Assembly: GCA_014190895.1 (NCBI GenBank)
Contig: BJGV01000009.1
Span: 1-51,807, forward strand
Length of the DNA stretch: 51,807 bases
Origin: Nitrosomonadaceae bacterium
GTDB lineage: Bacteria > Pseudomonadota > Gammaproteobacteria > Burkholderiales > Nitrosomonadaceae
Reading direction: 5' to 3'
Both the position numbers and the translations under genes were made by a program. How positions within the stretch are numbered: position 1 is the first letter of the stretch; each line of letters starts with the position of its first letter. The notes below the pieces were generated by a model. That model saw nothing but the letters and a program-made list of their open reading frames with translations, was not told the origin of the DNA and ran no database searches. Positions 10,658 to 20,946 of the stretch are shown here, piece after piece.

Positions 10658-10686
10658 TTGACTTCGTCATTTCTTTTAATTAAAGT
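10658..10686 (+). promoter_or_regulatory. Candidate mra (dcw cluster) promoter
   Basis: TTGACT (10658-10663) and TAAAGT (10681-10686) are spaced by exactly 17 bases, which places the start of transcription inside the MraZ boxes. A second possible promoter, TTGAGA (10715-10720) with TATATT (10740-10745), lies downstream. Either would serve mraZ. The choice is not resolvable from sequence. Confidence 0.5.
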
Positions 10687-10709
10687 GGGTAAAAGTGGGT
10701 AAAAGTGGG
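10685..10709 (+). promoter_or_regulatory. MraZ operator: three GTGGG boxes at 10-bp spacing
   Basis: GTGGG occurs at 10685-10689, 10695-10699 and 10705-10709, in three perfect copies of the decamer AAAGTGGGTA. MraZ is known to bind direct TGGG/GTGGG repeats with this helical-turn spacing upstream of its own gene and to repress the cluster. The mraZ ATG is 63 bases downstream. Confidence 0.85.
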
Positions 10710-10771
10710 TAAATTTGAGATACTAAAAACTGTATCTTCTATATTAAAAGAAAAAAGAACAAAGGATTGAA

Positions 10772-11218
10772 ATGTTTCGCGGTGTCACACAACTAAATTT
10801 AGATAACAAAGGAAGACTTGCGGTGCCTGCAAAGTATCGTGATAGTTTGATAACTGCTTGTGCCGGACATCTGGTCATCACTGTAGATTCTCCCAAATGT
10901 CTGTTGATTTATCCTAAGTCAGCTTGGGAGCCCATAGAACAAAAACTTAGCAACTTGTCTAGTTTTCATCCGCAAATTCGCAGTCTACAGCGTCTCTTAA
11001 TTGGTAATGCTAACGATGTAGAAATGGATAGTGCCGGACGCATCTTGGTGTCATTGCCTCTGCGTCAATTTGCTGAGTTAACAAAAAATGTTGTGCTGGT
11101 AGGACAAGGCGCAAAGTTCGAGCTATGGGATGAAGAGAAATGGAATCAACAGATTCAAGACTCTCTTACTCTTAGAAATGATGATATGTCGTCAGAACTT
11201 TACGGCTTCTCCTTGTGA
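10772..11218 (+). CDS. mraZ: Transcriptional regulator MraZ
   Basis: Ring-forming AbrB-like DNA-binding protein that autorepresses the division and cell-wall cluster. It has 148 residues with the two SpoVT/AbrB-like halves, each carrying the DxxGR signature (LDNKGRLAVP near residue 10, MDSAGRILVS near 88). AAAGGA precedes the ATG by 6 bases. Three MraZ boxes lie directly upstream. First gene of a 16-gene plus-strand run ending with ftsZ. Confidence 0.97.
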   Translation: MFRGVTQLNLDNKGRLAVPAKYRDSLITACAGHLVITVDSPKCLLIYPKSAWEPIEQKLSNLSSFHPQIRSLQRLLIGNANDVEMDSAGRILVSLPLRQFAELTKNVVLVGQGAKFELWDEEKWNQQIQDSLTLRNDDMSSELYGFSL

Positions 11219-11238
11219 TTTCTTAGTAATGAATTTAT

Positions 11239-12180
11239 ATGCATATTACGGTTTTGCTACATGAGGCAGTGGATGCGCTAGAAATCAAATTAAATGGAAC
11301 TTATGTTGACGCTACTTTCGGTTATGGCGGACACAGTCGTCAGATACTGAAACGTTTAGGAAGAAACGGAAGATTAATAGCGTTTGACAGAGATCCAATC
11401 GCAGTAATGAAAGGGCGAGATATTGAAGATGTGCGTTTTTGTATTGTGCATAGTAAATTTTCGCAGATACAGAGAATATTACAGAAAATGAATGTGAATC
11501 AAGTAGATGGCATATTGTTAGACTTAGGGGTATCTTCAACACAACTTGAAGAGGCGTCGCGTGGGTTTAGTTTTCGTTCCGATGGGCCACTTGATATGCG
11601 TATGGACACAAGCACTGGTCAGACCGCTACAGAATGGCTTGCTTCCGTTCCAGAGAAAAAGTTAGGACAGGTAATAAAAGAATATAGCGAGGAACGATTT
11701 GCTAAAAATATCGCAAGAGCAGTTGTTGCAGCAAGAATGCAACAGCCCATTGTTACGACACTTCAATTAAGTACGATTGTGGCAACAGCCGTGCGCTCAC
11801 GTGAACCAAACCAGAATCCGGCAACACGTACTTTTCAAGCCATACGAATTTATCTTAATCAGGAACTTGAAGAATTGTCTTCGACTTTACCGCAATGTTT
11901 GGAACTTTTAAATCTAGGGGGGAGATTAGTGACCATTAGTTTTCATTCGTTAGAGGATAGGATAGTTAAGCACTTCATGCGTGCAGCCTCAAATCCAGAT
12001 ACTTTGCCTAAGGGGGTGCCATTAAGAGCAAAAGAAGTGCGACATTTAAGTTGTCAGAAATTACAATTAATGGGCAAGGCAATACGCCCCAAGACAGGTG
12101 ACATTGTTTCTAATGCTCGAGCAAGAAGCGCAGTAATGCGAGTAGCGGAGCGCATTGATCTGAATAATTGCGGAGCGTGA
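11239..12180 (+). CDS. rsmH: 16S rRNA (cytosine-1402-N4)-methyltransferase
   Basis: SAM-dependent enzyme (MraW) that methylates N4 of C1402 in 16S rRNA. The N-terminus with LHEAVDAL, the SAM-binding motif VDATFGYGGHS, the segment DGILLDLGVSSTQLEEASRGFSF (split across about residues 95-118), PLDMRMD and the C-terminal ISFHSLEDRIVKHFM are all diagnostic. It has 313 residues, the normal length. It lies 20 bases after mraZ. Confidence 0.97.
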   Translation: MHITVLLHEAVDALEIKLNGTYVDATFGYGGHSRQILKRLGRNGRLIAFDRDPIAVMKGRDIEDVRFCIVHSKFSQIQRILQKMNVNQVDGILLDLGVSSTQLEEASRGFSFRSDGPLDMRMDTSTGQTATEWLASVPEKKLGQVIKEYSEERFAKNIARAVVAARMQQPIVTTLQLSTIVATAVRSREPNQNPATRTFQAIRIYLNQELEELSSTLPQCLELLNLGGRLVTISFHSLEDRIVKHFMRAASNPDTLPKGVPLRAKEVRHLSCQKLQLMGKAIRPKTGDIVSNARARSAVMRVAERIDLNNCGA

Positions 12181-12207
12181 GTAATAATTCACAGTAATAA
12201 GAATTCT

Positions 12208-12513
12208 ATGACTAGACTAAATATTTTTTTGATTTTAATTATGATTGTTTGTGGATTAAGTATTGTGACTTCACAGCACAGGGCGCGTAAACTTTTTTCG
12301 GAACTAGAAGAGGAGCAAAAATTAGCAGAACAACTAACAATAGAGTGGGGGAAATTACAACTTGAACAAAGCACCTGGGCTATGCGTTCGCGCGTTGAAA
12401 GGATTGCTACCAAACATTTATTAATGAGAGTGCCAGATGCACCATATATTCAGACCATCTCATTAATTGATCATCATAATTTAACCGTTCTTGGAAAAAA
12501 ACTAGATCCATGA
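12208..12513 (+). CDS. ftsL: Cell division protein FtsL
   Basis: Small bitopic divisome protein that works with FtsQ and FtsB to activate FtsW-FtsI. It has 101 residues: a short cytoplasmic N-terminus, one membrane segment (about 5-22), a coiled-coil stretch rich in Glu/Lys (about 30-60) and the typical C-terminal VERIATKHLLMRVPDA. Its TGA overlaps the ftsI ATG (ATGA). Sequence conservation in this family is low, but the position and architecture are decisive. Confidence 0.93.
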   Translation: MTRLNIFLILIMIVCGLSIVTSQHRARKLFSELEEEQKLAEQLTIEWGKLQLEQSTWAMRSRVERIATKHLLMRVPDAPYIQTISLIDHHNLTVLGKKLDP

Positions 12514-14234
12514 CACAAAATCTAGAATCCCATATTGTTTTACCAGCATGGCGCTCACGTATGCTGTATGGATTATTGATACTAAGTTTAATTGGGTTAG
12601 TAGGGCGAGCTTTTTATTTACAGGGTATACATAAGGATTTTTTGCAACAAAAAGGTAGTTCCCGTTACAGTCGTGTACTAGAAATGGGTACGCAGAGGGG
12701 AATGATCACGGATCGACATGGAGAACCGCTTGCAATTAGTACGCCGGTAGATTCAGTGAAGGCAAATCCACGAAAGATTAATGCAACACCCGAGCAATTG
12801 AAGAAATTAGCAGATTTAATAGAGACTAATGTCCCTGATATAAAAAAGAATCTTAATAGTCGGCAACGTGATTTTGTGTACCTTAAAAGACACGTTTCAC
12901 CCGATGTAGCAAAAAAGATAATCCAACTTGCTATACCAGGTATATCTCTTGTAAGGGATTTTCGTCGTTATTATCCAACAGGCGAACAAACATCACACAT
13001 GCTCGGTTTCACAGATCTGGATGACAATGGACAAGAGGGAATAGAACTGGCATTGCAAAAAACACTTGCAGGTGGGGTTGGTAGTCGTCGTATTATTTGG
13101 GATAGGCGTCATCGCGTTATCGAGGGCGTTGGAAACGTAAACGAACCTACGCCAGGAAAAAACATAGCGTTATCAATTGATAGTAAGATCCAATACTTGG
13201 CCTATCGTGAGTTGAAACAGGCTATTGAGGTTAATCAAGCTAAGGCCGGCGGGATTGTAGTGCTGGATACACAGACTGGCGAAGTATTGGCATTGGTTAA
13301 TCTTCCTACTTATAATCCTAACAATCGAATGAGAGCAAAAGGTGGCAGGGCCCGTAATAGGTCGGTAATAGATACATTTGAGCCAGGGTCAACTCTCAAA
13401 CCGTTTACCGTAGCGGCGGCTCTTGAGGCGCGTAAAGTGACACCTAACATGGAGTTCCAGACGGCGCCTGGTACTCTCACCATAGGCAATAGAACGATAC
13501 ATGATACCCATAATTATGGGCGCGTGACGGTAGAACAAGTAATTCAAAAATCTAGCAATGTAGGTGCTGCAAAAATTGCCTTGTTGTTATCTCCACAAAC
13601 ACAATGGGAAACTTTGAGTGGCTCCGGTTTTGGCGCATCCACTGGGTCAAAATTCCCCGGGGAGGCTAACGGCACACTTCATCCATTTAAGAAATGGGGG
13701 CAGATAGAGCAAGCCACCATATCTTATGGCTATGGTATTTCAGTGAGTCTTTTGCAGCTAGCCCGAGCTTATACTTTATTCTCTTCAGAGGGGTATTTGA
13801 AATCAGTGTCGCTATTGAAAATTGATGCACCAGTAGAGGGAAAACAGGTAATTTCACGGGATACAGCTCTTGCTGTAAGCAAAATGCTAGAGATGGTGGT
13901 GGGACGTGAAGGCACTGCACAGCTTGCGCAAATCAATGGATATAGAGTGGCAGGAAAAACTGCTACTACACATAAAACTGAGGGTCGTGGTTACTCAAAG
14001 AATCGTTATACCGCAACATTTGTTGGCTATGCCCCAGCTTCTAATCCACGTTTAATTGTTGCAGTAATGCTGGATGAGCCCTCAGCCGGCCAACATTTTG
14101 GGGGTCAGGTAGCCGCACCTATTTTCAGTCGTGTGATGGGGCGTGCTTTGGAGATTCTGAATATACCGCACGATACACCCATTAAAAATATGTCGTTATT
14201 GCCAATAACACTAAACCCCAAAGGCGATGTGTGA
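12510..14234 (+). CDS. ftsI: Peptidoglycan D,D-transpeptidase FtsI (PBP3), with altered KTG motif
   Basis: Class B PBP that cross-links septal peptidoglycan; one N-terminal membrane segment (about residues 20-38), a pedestal domain and a transpeptidase domain. The serine motif S294-x-x-K297 (PGSTLKP) and S348-S349-N350 are intact. The third motif reads K483-T484-A485 (AGKTATTHK) instead of the nearly universal KTG; the codon is GCT at 13962-13964. The length (574) is normal and the rest of the domain, such as FVGYAPASNPRLIVAVM, is conserved. ATGA overlap with ftsL and a GTGA overlap with murE. Confidence 0.96.
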   Translation: MTQNLESHIVLPAWRSRMLYGLLILSLIGLVGRAFYLQGIHKDFLQQKGSSRYSRVLEMGTQRGMITDRHGEPLAISTPVDSVKANPRKINATPEQLKKLADLIETNVPDIKKNLNSRQRDFVYLKRHVSPDVAKKIIQLAIPGISLVRDFRRYYPTGEQTSHMLGFTDLDDNGQEGIELALQKTLAGGVGSRRIIWDRRHRVIEGVGNVNEPTPGKNIALSIDSKIQYLAYRELKQAIEVNQAKAGGIVVLDTQTGEVLALVNLPTYNPNNRMRAKGGRARNRSVIDTFEPGSTLKPFTVAAALEARKVTPNMEFQTAPGTLTIGNRTIHDTHNYGRVTVEQVIQKSSNVGAAKIALLLSPQTQWETLSGSGFGASTGSKFPGEANGTLHPFKKWGQIEQATISYGYGISVSLLQLARAYTLFSSEGYLKSVSLLKIDAPVEGKQVISRDTALAVSKMLEMVVGREGTAQLAQINGYRVAGKTATTHKTEGRGYSKNRYTATFVGYAPASNPRLIVAVMLDEPSAGQHFGGQVAAPIFSRVMGRALEILNIPHDTPIKNMSLLPITLNPKGDV

Positions 14235-15784
14235 ATTTAGAATCTAAAGAACGACCAAGAATCCAAGCGGACTTACGTGCCATCAGTTGTCTTAGCGTCA
14301 TTATTAACAATCTTACTACAGATAGTCGTAGGATAAAACCAGGGGACACATTTCTTGCTTATGCTGGACAGAAATACGATGCTCGTCAATTCATTTCTGA
14401 AGCTATTGCAGCGGGAGCAAATGCAGTGTTGTGGGAACGTCATGGTTTTGCATGGAATCCGGCATGGAAGATACCTAATTTGCCGATAACTCAATTGCGA
14501 GTCAAAGCAGGACTTCTTGCTAGTTATATATATGACTATCCGTCAAAGCAATTAAATCTTATAGGGATTACAGGAACCAACGGCAAAACCTCATGCAGTC
14601 ACTGGATAGCCGAAACGCTAACTGCTTTAGGAAAAAAAACCGCAGTCATTGGTACATTAGGAGATGGTTTTTTAGGTACATTGCAACCCAGCTCTAATAC
14701 CACACCAGATCCTATTTTGTTACAGCAGAAAATAGTCGACTATCTAAAACTTGGTGCCAAGTACGTGGCGATGGAAGTGTCATCACATGGGATAGAACAA
14801 GGACGAATTCATGGCTCTACATTTACGACAGCCCTGCTGACTAATCTGTCACACGATCACCTTGATTATCATGGCAGTATGGAAGCATACGCTAAAATAA
14901 AAGCACGGTTGTTTAAATGGCCCGGTCTCAAGTGCGCCGTGCTTAATCTAGATGAGAAATTTGGTGAGACACTGCTAAAAAAACTTATAGACAAAGATGT
15001 AAAAGTTGTTGGATACGGATTTAAAAAACCAAAAATTAAAAATCTAAATTTTAAAAAATTTAGATTAGTGTGCGGGCATAATCTTAAGGTAAGTAATCAT
15101 GGTCTAGAGTTTGATGTAGAGTTTGGGACCGAGTGTGTAAAGTTTGAGACCCGTTTATTAGGTAGATTTAATGCTTCAAATTTATTGGCAGTACTGGCCA
15201 CTTTGTTAACCAATGAGATCAAATTAACTGATGCTGTGCTGGCGTTGCAGCAAGTTCATCCAGTGATGGGGAGAATGCAAAGATTAGGTGGCGGCAATCA
15301 TCCAGTAGTGATAGTAGATTATGCTCATACCCCAGATGCTCTAGAAAGAGTGTTAATGACGTTACGTGAAATCTCTCTCAGCCTCGATCCCTTGTTAAAA
15401 ACTAAAACTCAAGATTCAAAATTAATCTGTGTATTTGGTTGCGGTGGTGAGCGTGATAAAAGTAAACGCCCCCTCATGGGCGGAGTAGCCACAAGGCTAG
15501 CAGATAGGGTCATTGTTACTAGTGATAATCCGCGCGGTGAAAATCCATTTACCATTATCCATGAAATCCTAGAGGGCGTATATAAAGACAATTATTATGT
15601 AGAAGCAGATCGGGCATCAGCAATTTATCTGGCGATACAAGGCGCGTGTAAAGATGATGTAGTGTTGGTTGCCGGTAAAGGACATGAAGAGTATCAGGAA
15701 ATCAGCGGACAAAAGCACCCCTTTAACGATGTGAAGCTCGTGCAACAAATACTCCAAAGCTCGATAATCGGAGTGAAGGTATAG
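14231..15784 (+). CDS. murE: UDP-MurNAc-tripeptide synthetase, meso-diaminopimelate-adding
   Basis: Cytoplasmic Mur ligase that adds the third amino acid to UDP-MurNAc-L-Ala-D-Glu. The P-loop GITGTNGKT (residues 112-120) and the substrate motif D432-N-P-R435 indicate the meso-DAP-specific type. The GTG start overlaps the ftsI stop. At 517 residues it is slightly long. Residues near 270-280 are encoded by a perfect 11-bp inverted repeat (15041-15066), and a second small Lys-rich expansion, LLKTKTQDSK, precedes VFGCGGERD. Confidence 0.97.
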   Translation: MNLESKERPRIQADLRAISCLSVIINNLTTDSRRIKPGDTFLAYAGQKYDARQFISEAIAAGANAVLWERHGFAWNPAWKIPNLPITQLRVKAGLLASYIYDYPSKQLNLIGITGTNGKTSCSHWIAETLTALGKKTAVIGTLGDGFLGTLQPSSNTTPDPILLQQKIVDYLKLGAKYVAMEVSSHGIEQGRIHGSTFTTALLTNLSHDHLDYHGSMEAYAKIKARLFKWPGLKCAVLNLDEKFGETLLKKLIDKDVKVVGYGFKKPKIKNLNFKKFRLVCGHNLKVSNHGLEFDVEFGTECVKFETRLLGRFNASNLLAVLATLLTNEIKLTDAVLALQQVHPVMGRMQRLGGGNHPVVIVDYAHTPDALERVLMTLREISLSLDPLLKTKTQDSKLICVFGCGGERDKSKRPLMGGVATRLADRVIVTSDNPRGENPFTIIHEILEGVYKDNYYVEADRASAIYLAIQGACKDDVVLVAGKGHEEYQEISGQKHPFNDVKLVQQILQSSIIGVKV

Positions 15785-15786
15785 AG

Positions 15787-17148
15787 ATGATGATGATGCG
15801 AGAAGTCGCCGACGTATTGCATGCAGAATGGAATGCTAGAGATGTACTTTTTACCGGCGTGAGTACTGATAGTCGTACGGTAAAAATGGGTGAGTTATTT
15901 ATTGCTCTGAAGGGAGATAAATTTAATGGGCATGAATTCGTTACTGAAGCAGAAGAACGGGGAGCTGTAGCGGTAATAGTGAATCAAGAGTCAGGAGCTA
16001 AGAATAAGAAATCAGGCATCCCTTTAATGCTAGTGAAGAACACGCGGTTGGCTTTAGGGCAATTAGCAGGACATTGGCGACAGCGTTTTGCCGGTTCTTT
16101 AATTGCAGTGACTGGTAGTAACGGTAAGACTACAGTTAAAGAAATGATCACGTCAATTTTACATCAAACAGTTGGTGAGATTAATAACGTGTTAGCGACT
16201 GAAGGTAATCTTAATAACGATATTGGAGTGCCCCAGACATTACTCCGATTGCGGAAACAGCATGTTTATGCAGTGATTGAAATGGGCATGAGTAGTTCCA
16301 GTGAGATTTCCTATCTAACCAAGTTAGCAAAACCAAATATAGCATTGATAACTAATGCTGGTTTAGCTCATGTTGGAAACTTTAATTCGGCGGAAATGGT
16401 AGCTCACGCTAAGGGTGAAATTTTTGAAGGATTGGATGAACTGTCAGGAATAGCTGTTATTAACACCGATGATTTTTATGCTCCTTTGTGGCGGAAGTTA
16501 GCTGGTGGTAGACAGATAGTAGATTTTAGTTTGCTTCAAGCGGCAAAGGTAAGCGCTAATTACCAGTTAAATATGTTTGATAGCCAGATGATTTTAAAGC
16601 TTCCTGACGGGGATGAGAAGATAGATTTACAGGTTCCTGGGGAACATAACGTGCGTAATGCACTTGCAGCAGCTGCTGCGACAGTGGCAATGGACATTGG
16701 AAAAAAAAGTATTGCATCTGGATTAGGTAAGTTCACTGGGATAAATGGGCGAATGCAGAGGAAGCAATGTTCACATGGAGCCACGCTGATAGATGACAGT
16801 TATAACGCGAATCCAGATTCAGTCAGGGCTGCTTTAGCTGTACTAGCTAGAATCCCTGGTACCAGGATTTTGGTGATTGGTGATATGGGAGAATTAGGTA
16901 GAAATTCAGAAAATTTTCATGCGCTTATTGGCAAGGAGGCGCGTCTTATGGGAGTAGATAAATTGTTGGCTCTTGGCCAACTAAGCCAACACAGTGTCTT
17001 GGCATTTGGCACTGGTGCGCAACATTTTAAATGCATTGAAGACCTGCTAGTTGTAGTTAAGAGTCTTCTCGCACCTAATGTAACCTTGTTGGTCAAGGGA
17101 TCTCGCTTTATGCAAATGGAACGAGTGGTGAAAAAGTGCGAGTTGTGA
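15787..17148 (+). CDS. murF: UDP-MurNAc-tripeptide:D-alanyl-D-alanine ligase
   Basis: Last cytoplasmic Mur ligase; adds D-Ala-D-Ala to make UDP-MurNAc-pentapeptide. The ATP-binding loop is VTGSNGKTT (residues 108-116); further family segments are NNDIGVPQTLL, EMGMSSSSEI, NALAAAAA and DDSYNANPDSVRAAL. It has 453 residues. The start lies in a run of four ATG codons (15787-15798), so the initiation codon is ambiguous by up to three residues. Two bases after murE. Confidence 0.97.
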   Translation: MMMMREVADVLHAEWNARDVLFTGVSTDSRTVKMGELFIALKGDKFNGHEFVTEAEERGAVAVIVNQESGAKNKKSGIPLMLVKNTRLALGQLAGHWRQRFAGSLIAVTGSNGKTTVKEMITSILHQTVGEINNVLATEGNLNNDIGVPQTLLRLRKQHVYAVIEMGMSSSSEISYLTKLAKPNIALITNAGLAHVGNFNSAEMVAHAKGEIFEGLDELSGIAVINTDDFYAPLWRKLAGGRQIVDFSLLQAAKVSANYQLNMFDSQMILKLPDGDEKIDLQVPGEHNVRNALAAAAATVAMDIGKKSIASGLGKFTGINGRMQRKQCSHGATLIDDSYNANPDSVRAALAVLARIPGTRILVIGDMGELGRNSENFHALIGKEARLMGVDKLLALGQLSQHSVLAFGTGAQHFKCIEDLLVVVKSLLAPNVTLLVKGSRFMQMERVVKKCEL

Positions 17149-17235
17149 TGATAAGTGTTTAGGCATAAAGAGACTGTGCAGAATTCAGCGTAAACAAGAG
17201 AAGAGACTATTAAATGGATAGACTGTGATATTAGC

Positions 17236-18321
17236 ATGTTATTAGAGTTAGCTCAATGGCTTTCCCAGGACATTCGGGCATTCAATGTACTCAGTTACAT
17301 AACGCTCCGTACATTGTTGGCGGCACTCACATCCTTAATAATTTCATTTATGATCGGACCGATTATGATACGCAAACTTCTTGCTTATAAAATCGGTCAA
17401 TCGGTGCGTGATGATGGTCCAAAAACTCATCTTGTTAAGGCGGGCACTCCCACCATGGGCGGCGCATTGATATTAACATCGATAACTATTAGTACATTGT
17501 TATGGGGAGATTTGAGTAATCGTTATATATGGGTGGTACTCATAACGACATTGGGTTTTGGTGTTATTGGCTGGGTGGATGATTACCGTAAGGTAGTGCA
17601 TCGTAATCCACAAGGAATTCCAGCTAGGACCAAACTTTTATGGCAATCAGTAATTGCAATTTTAGCGGGGTTATATCTTGTTCTTACTGCTGAATTACCA
17701 GCTCAAACTATTATGATTGTGCCGTTTTTTAAGCAAGTTGCTTTGCCATTAGGCGCAATTGGTTTCGTAATGCTGTCTTATTTTGTCATAGTGGGTAGCA
17801 GTAATGCAGTGAATTTAACTGATGGCCTTGATGGTCTGGCTATAATGCCGACAGTGATGATTAGTAGTGGTCTTGCGATTTTTTCTTATGTGGCCGGTCA
17901 TGCTCTATTCGCAAAGTATCTTGGCATTCCTCATATTCCCCAAGCCGGTGAATTGGCTATATTTTGTGGCGCATTAGCAGGTTCTGGACTTGCTTTTTTA
18001 TGGTTCAATGCGCACCCAGCACAAGTATTTATGGGTGACGTTGGCGCCCTTGCTCTTGGTGCCGCATTGGGCATAGTAACTGTAATCATACGTCAAGAGA
18101 TTGTACTGCTCATCATGGGGGGTGTGTTTGTAATTGAAACGCTCTCGGTAATATTACAAGTAGCCTCATTCAAGTTAACTGGTAGGCGCGTTTTTAAGAT
18201 GGCCCCGTTACATCATCACTATGAATTAAAAGGCTGGAGTGAAAATCAGATTGTAGTGCGGTTCTGGATCATTACTATGATGCTAGTGTTATTTGGATTA
18301 TCCACATTAAAGTTGAGATGA
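17236..18321 (+). CDS. mraY: Phospho-N-acetylmuramoyl-pentapeptide transferase
   Basis: Integral membrane enzyme that makes lipid I on undecaprenyl phosphate. It has about ten membrane segments and 361 residues, matching the family. Motifs: [19 protein letters not shown], the catalytic Asp pair in [30 protein letters not shown] and [19 protein letters not shown]. It is separated from murF by 87 bases, the largest gap in the upstream half of the cluster, and ends in an ATGA overlap with murD. Confidence 0.98.
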   Translation: MLLELAQWLSQDIRAFNVLSYITLRTLLAALTSLIISFMIGPIMIRKLLAYKIGQSVRDDGPKTHLVKAGTPTMGGALILTSITISTLLWGDLSNRYIWVVLITTLGFGVIGWVDDYRKVVHRNPQGIPARTKLLWQSVIAILAGLYLVLTAELPAQTIMIVPFFKQVALPLGAIGFVMLSYFVIVGSSNAVNLTDGLDGLAIMPTVMISSGLAIFSYVAGHALFAKYLGIPHIPQAGELAIFCGALAGSGLAFLWFNAHPAQVFMGDVGALALGAALGIVTVIIRQEIVLLIMGGVFVIETLSVILQVASFKLTGRRVFKMAPLHHHYELKGWSENQIVVRFWIITMMLVLFGLSTLKLR

Positions 18322-19733
18322 ATCTACGAAAGAAAACTGTTTTAGTGTTGGGAATGGGCGAGACCGGATTGTCCATGGTTAACTGGTTATTACGTCTGGG
18401 AGCAAATGTACGTGTTGCTGACAGTCGTTTAACGCCACCAAATCTGGATGAATTACGAAAACTTGTACCCCCCGAACATTTATTTATTGGTGCATTCTCA
18501 GTTGATATTGTAATGAATGTGGATCTGATCTCCATTAGTCCAGGGGTATCTTTAGCGGAGCCGGTAGTACGTCAAGCAGTTAAGTGCGGGATCCAATTAG
18601 TAAGTGATATAGAATTATTTGCTTTGGCGTTAAAAGAATCGAATAACCCAAGACCAAAGATCCTAGCAATTACTGGCTCCAATGGTAAGACAACGGTGAC
18701 AGCCATGGTAGGAGCGATGGCAAAAAAGGCAGGATGGGATACAGAGATAGCTGGAAATATAGGACCAGCAGTTATGAATGCGTTTATGCGACGTGAGAGC
18801 TCTAGAAAATTTCCCCAATTATGGGTCTTAGAGATTTCAAGTTTTCAGCTCGATACCACACAGAGTCTAAATCCTGATGCAGCCGTTGTATTAAATTTAA
18901 GCGAGGACCATTTTGATCGTTATGTAGGCATGCAGGATTACGCTTTAGCCAAAGCCAGAATATTTTTAGGAGATCTTGATAACGATACTGTGCAGATTCT
19001 TAATCGCGATGATTCTCTGGTGGGCCCCATGGCGTTACCCGACAAAAGACAAATAACTTTTGGCTTGGGTGCACCACCTTCCGAAAAAGATTTTGGTTTA
19101 TTGCGGGATGGTGCAGACATATGGTTAGTACAGGGAGAGGTGCGTTTAATAAAAGCCAGTGAGCTTGCTATAACTGGTCTTCATAATATCAGTAACAGCC
19201 TGGCTGCGCTTGCATTATGTCACTCTATAGGGTTGCCTTTTGAGCCATTGTTAGAGAGTTTGCGAGAGTTCCAGGGGTTGCCGCATCGAATGCAGAAAAT
19301 TGCATCATTAAACGACATCACATTTTATGATGACTCAAAAGGCACTAATGTAGGCGCCACAGTTGCGGCACTGCAAGGAATGACACAAAGCGTAATATTA
19401 ATAGCGGGCGGCGATGGCAAGAAACAAAATTTTTCACCCTTAAAGAAAGTAATTTCTGAGCATGTGCGGGCAGTCGTCTTAATTGGACGTGATGCAGGAG
19501 AGATTGCTGCCGCAATAGATGGTTGTGGTGCGTCTCTTCATAGTGCAGTAACTATGGAAGAAGCAGTACAAAAAAGTTTTTTATTAGCGCAGACAGGTGA
19601 TGCAGTGGTGATGTCACCGGCGTGCGCAAGTTTTGATATGTTTAGGGACTATATTCATAGAGCCGAAGTTTTTATTTTAGCAATAAACAATCTACAGCCG
19701 AAAAATTTGACTGTAGAAACCACAATGCACTAA
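18318..19733 (+). CDS. murD: UDP-N-acetylmuramoyl-L-alanine:D-glutamate ligase
   Basis: Mur ligase that adds D-glutamate to UDP-MurNAc-L-Ala in the cytoplasm. An N-terminal Rossmann-like domain ([11 protein letters not shown]) is followed by the P-loop ITGSNGKTT (residues 118-126), [25 protein letters not shown] and YDDSKGTN. It has 471 residues. The start overlaps the mraY stop by 4 bases; ftsW follows after 14 bases. Confidence 0.97.
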   Translation: MNLRKKTVLVLGMGETGLSMVNWLLRLGANVRVADSRLTPPNLDELRKLVPPEHLFIGAFSVDIVMNVDLISISPGVSLAEPVVRQAVKCGIQLVSDIELFALALKESNNPRPKILAITGSNGKTTVTAMVGAMAKKAGWDTEIAGNIGPAVMNAFMRRESSRKFPQLWVLEISSFQLDTTQSLNPDAAVVLNLSEDHFDRYVGMQDYALAKARIFLGDLDNDTVQILNRDDSLVGPMALPDKRQITFGLGAPPSEKDFGLLRDGADIWLVQGEVRLIKASELAITGLHNISNSLAALALCHSIGLPFEPLLESLREFQGLPHRMQKIASLNDITFYDDSKGTNVGATVAALQGMTQSVILIAGGDGKKQNFSPLKKVISEHVRAVVLIGRDAGEIAAAIDGCGASLHSAVTMEEAVQKSFLLAQTGDAVVMSPACASFDMFRDYIHRAEVFILAINNLQPKNLTVETTMH

Positions 19734-19747
19734 TAAAGATACCAACG

Positions 19748-20908
19748 ATGATTTATCAAACCAATATCGATAATCGGAAAGTTTTACCTGATTTTGATCA
19801 GACTTTAATTTGGTCTGTGATACTTCTATTAAGTCTAGGATTGGTTATGGTTTACTCAGCCTCTATTGCCACTGAGCTGGGAGGGGGTACTAACGATCAT
19901 ACGACTTATTTTCTTGTGCGTCATAGCATCTATTTGGTAATAGGGTTGTTAGTAGGATTCATTGCATTTCAGATTCCAATTCGACTATGGCAGAAATGTT
20001 CGCCTTATTTATTTTTGTTTGGGGTGATATTACTAGTGCTGGTATTAATACCCGGCATAGGGCGAGAAATTAACGGTAGTAAACGCTGGCTTTCTTTATT
20101 AGTAATTAATTTACAGCCATCTGAGCTCATGAAACTTTTTGTAGTGATTTATGCAGCTGATTACACAGTTCGTAAGGCTGCGTATTTAGATAGTTTTCGC
20201 AAAGGCTTTTTCCCCATGTTAATCGTCATATTATTAGTGGGTGCATTACTGTTAAAAGAACCGGATCTTGGTGCTTTTGTTATTATTATTAGCATTGTCA
20301 TGGCAGTCTTGTTTTTAGGAGGGATAAGTTTAAAGCTATTCTTAGGGCTCATTGGTTTATTATTTATTAGTTTATTAGCACTGATTGTGTTTGAGCCTTA
20401 TCGTTACGATCGCATGGTGGGATTTATGAATCCATGGACTGATCCTTATGGGAAAGGCTATCAACTTAGTCATTCACTCATGGCGTTTGGACGTGGCGAA
20501 TGGTTTGGTGTGGGTTTAGGAGGTAGCGTGGAAAAACTTCTTTATCTGCCTGAAGCACACACCGATTTCCTGCTTGCGGTAATTGCAGAAGAGCTTGGTT
20601 TCTTAGGCGTCATAATAGTAATTATGCTATTTGGATGGCTGGTGACACGAGCTTTTTTAATAGGTCGTCAAGCATTTATCCAAAAGCATTGTTTCGGCGC
20701 ATTGGTAGCACAGGGCATTGGAGTATGGTTTGGAGTTCAGGCCTTCATCAATATGGGTGTGAATATGGGCATCCTGCCAACTAAGGGAATAACCTTACCG
20801 CTAATGAGTTTTGGCGGTAGCAGTATTGTTACCAATTGTCTTGCATTAGCAATTTTGTTACGAGTGGACTGGGACAGTCGGCAACTTCAGAAAGGCTATA
20901 CGACATGA
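19748..20908 (+). CDS. ftsW: Septal peptidoglycan glycosyltransferase FtsW (SEDS)
   Basis: SEDS-family polymerase of the divisome, partner of FtsI, with about ten membrane segments. Family stretches: [64 protein letters not shown] and [17 protein letters not shown]. It has 386 residues. It is distinguished from RodA by its place between murD and murG and by the [12 protein letters not shown] motif. Confidence 0.97.
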   Translation: MIYQTNIDNRKVLPDFDQTLIWSVILLLSLGLVMVYSASIATELGGGTNDHTTYFLVRHSIYLVIGLLVGFIAFQIPIRLWQKCSPYLFLFGVILLVLVLIPGIGREINGSKRWLSLLVINLQPSELMKLFVVIYAADYTVRKAAYLDSFRKGFFPMLIVILLVGALLLKEPDLGAFVIIISIVMAVLFLGGISLKLFLGLIGLLFISLLALIVFEPYRYDRMVGFMNPWTDPYGKGYQLSHSLMAFGRGEWFGVGLGGSVEKLLYLPEAHTDFLLAVIAEELGFLGVIIVIMLFGWLVTRAFLIGRQAFIQKHCFGALVAQGIGVWFGVQAFINMGVNMGILPTKGITLPLMSFGGSSIVTNCLALAILLRVDWDSRQLQKGYTT

Positions 20909-20946
20909 GAAAAATTTGAATCACGATTTAAAGTAGGAGCGTTAAT

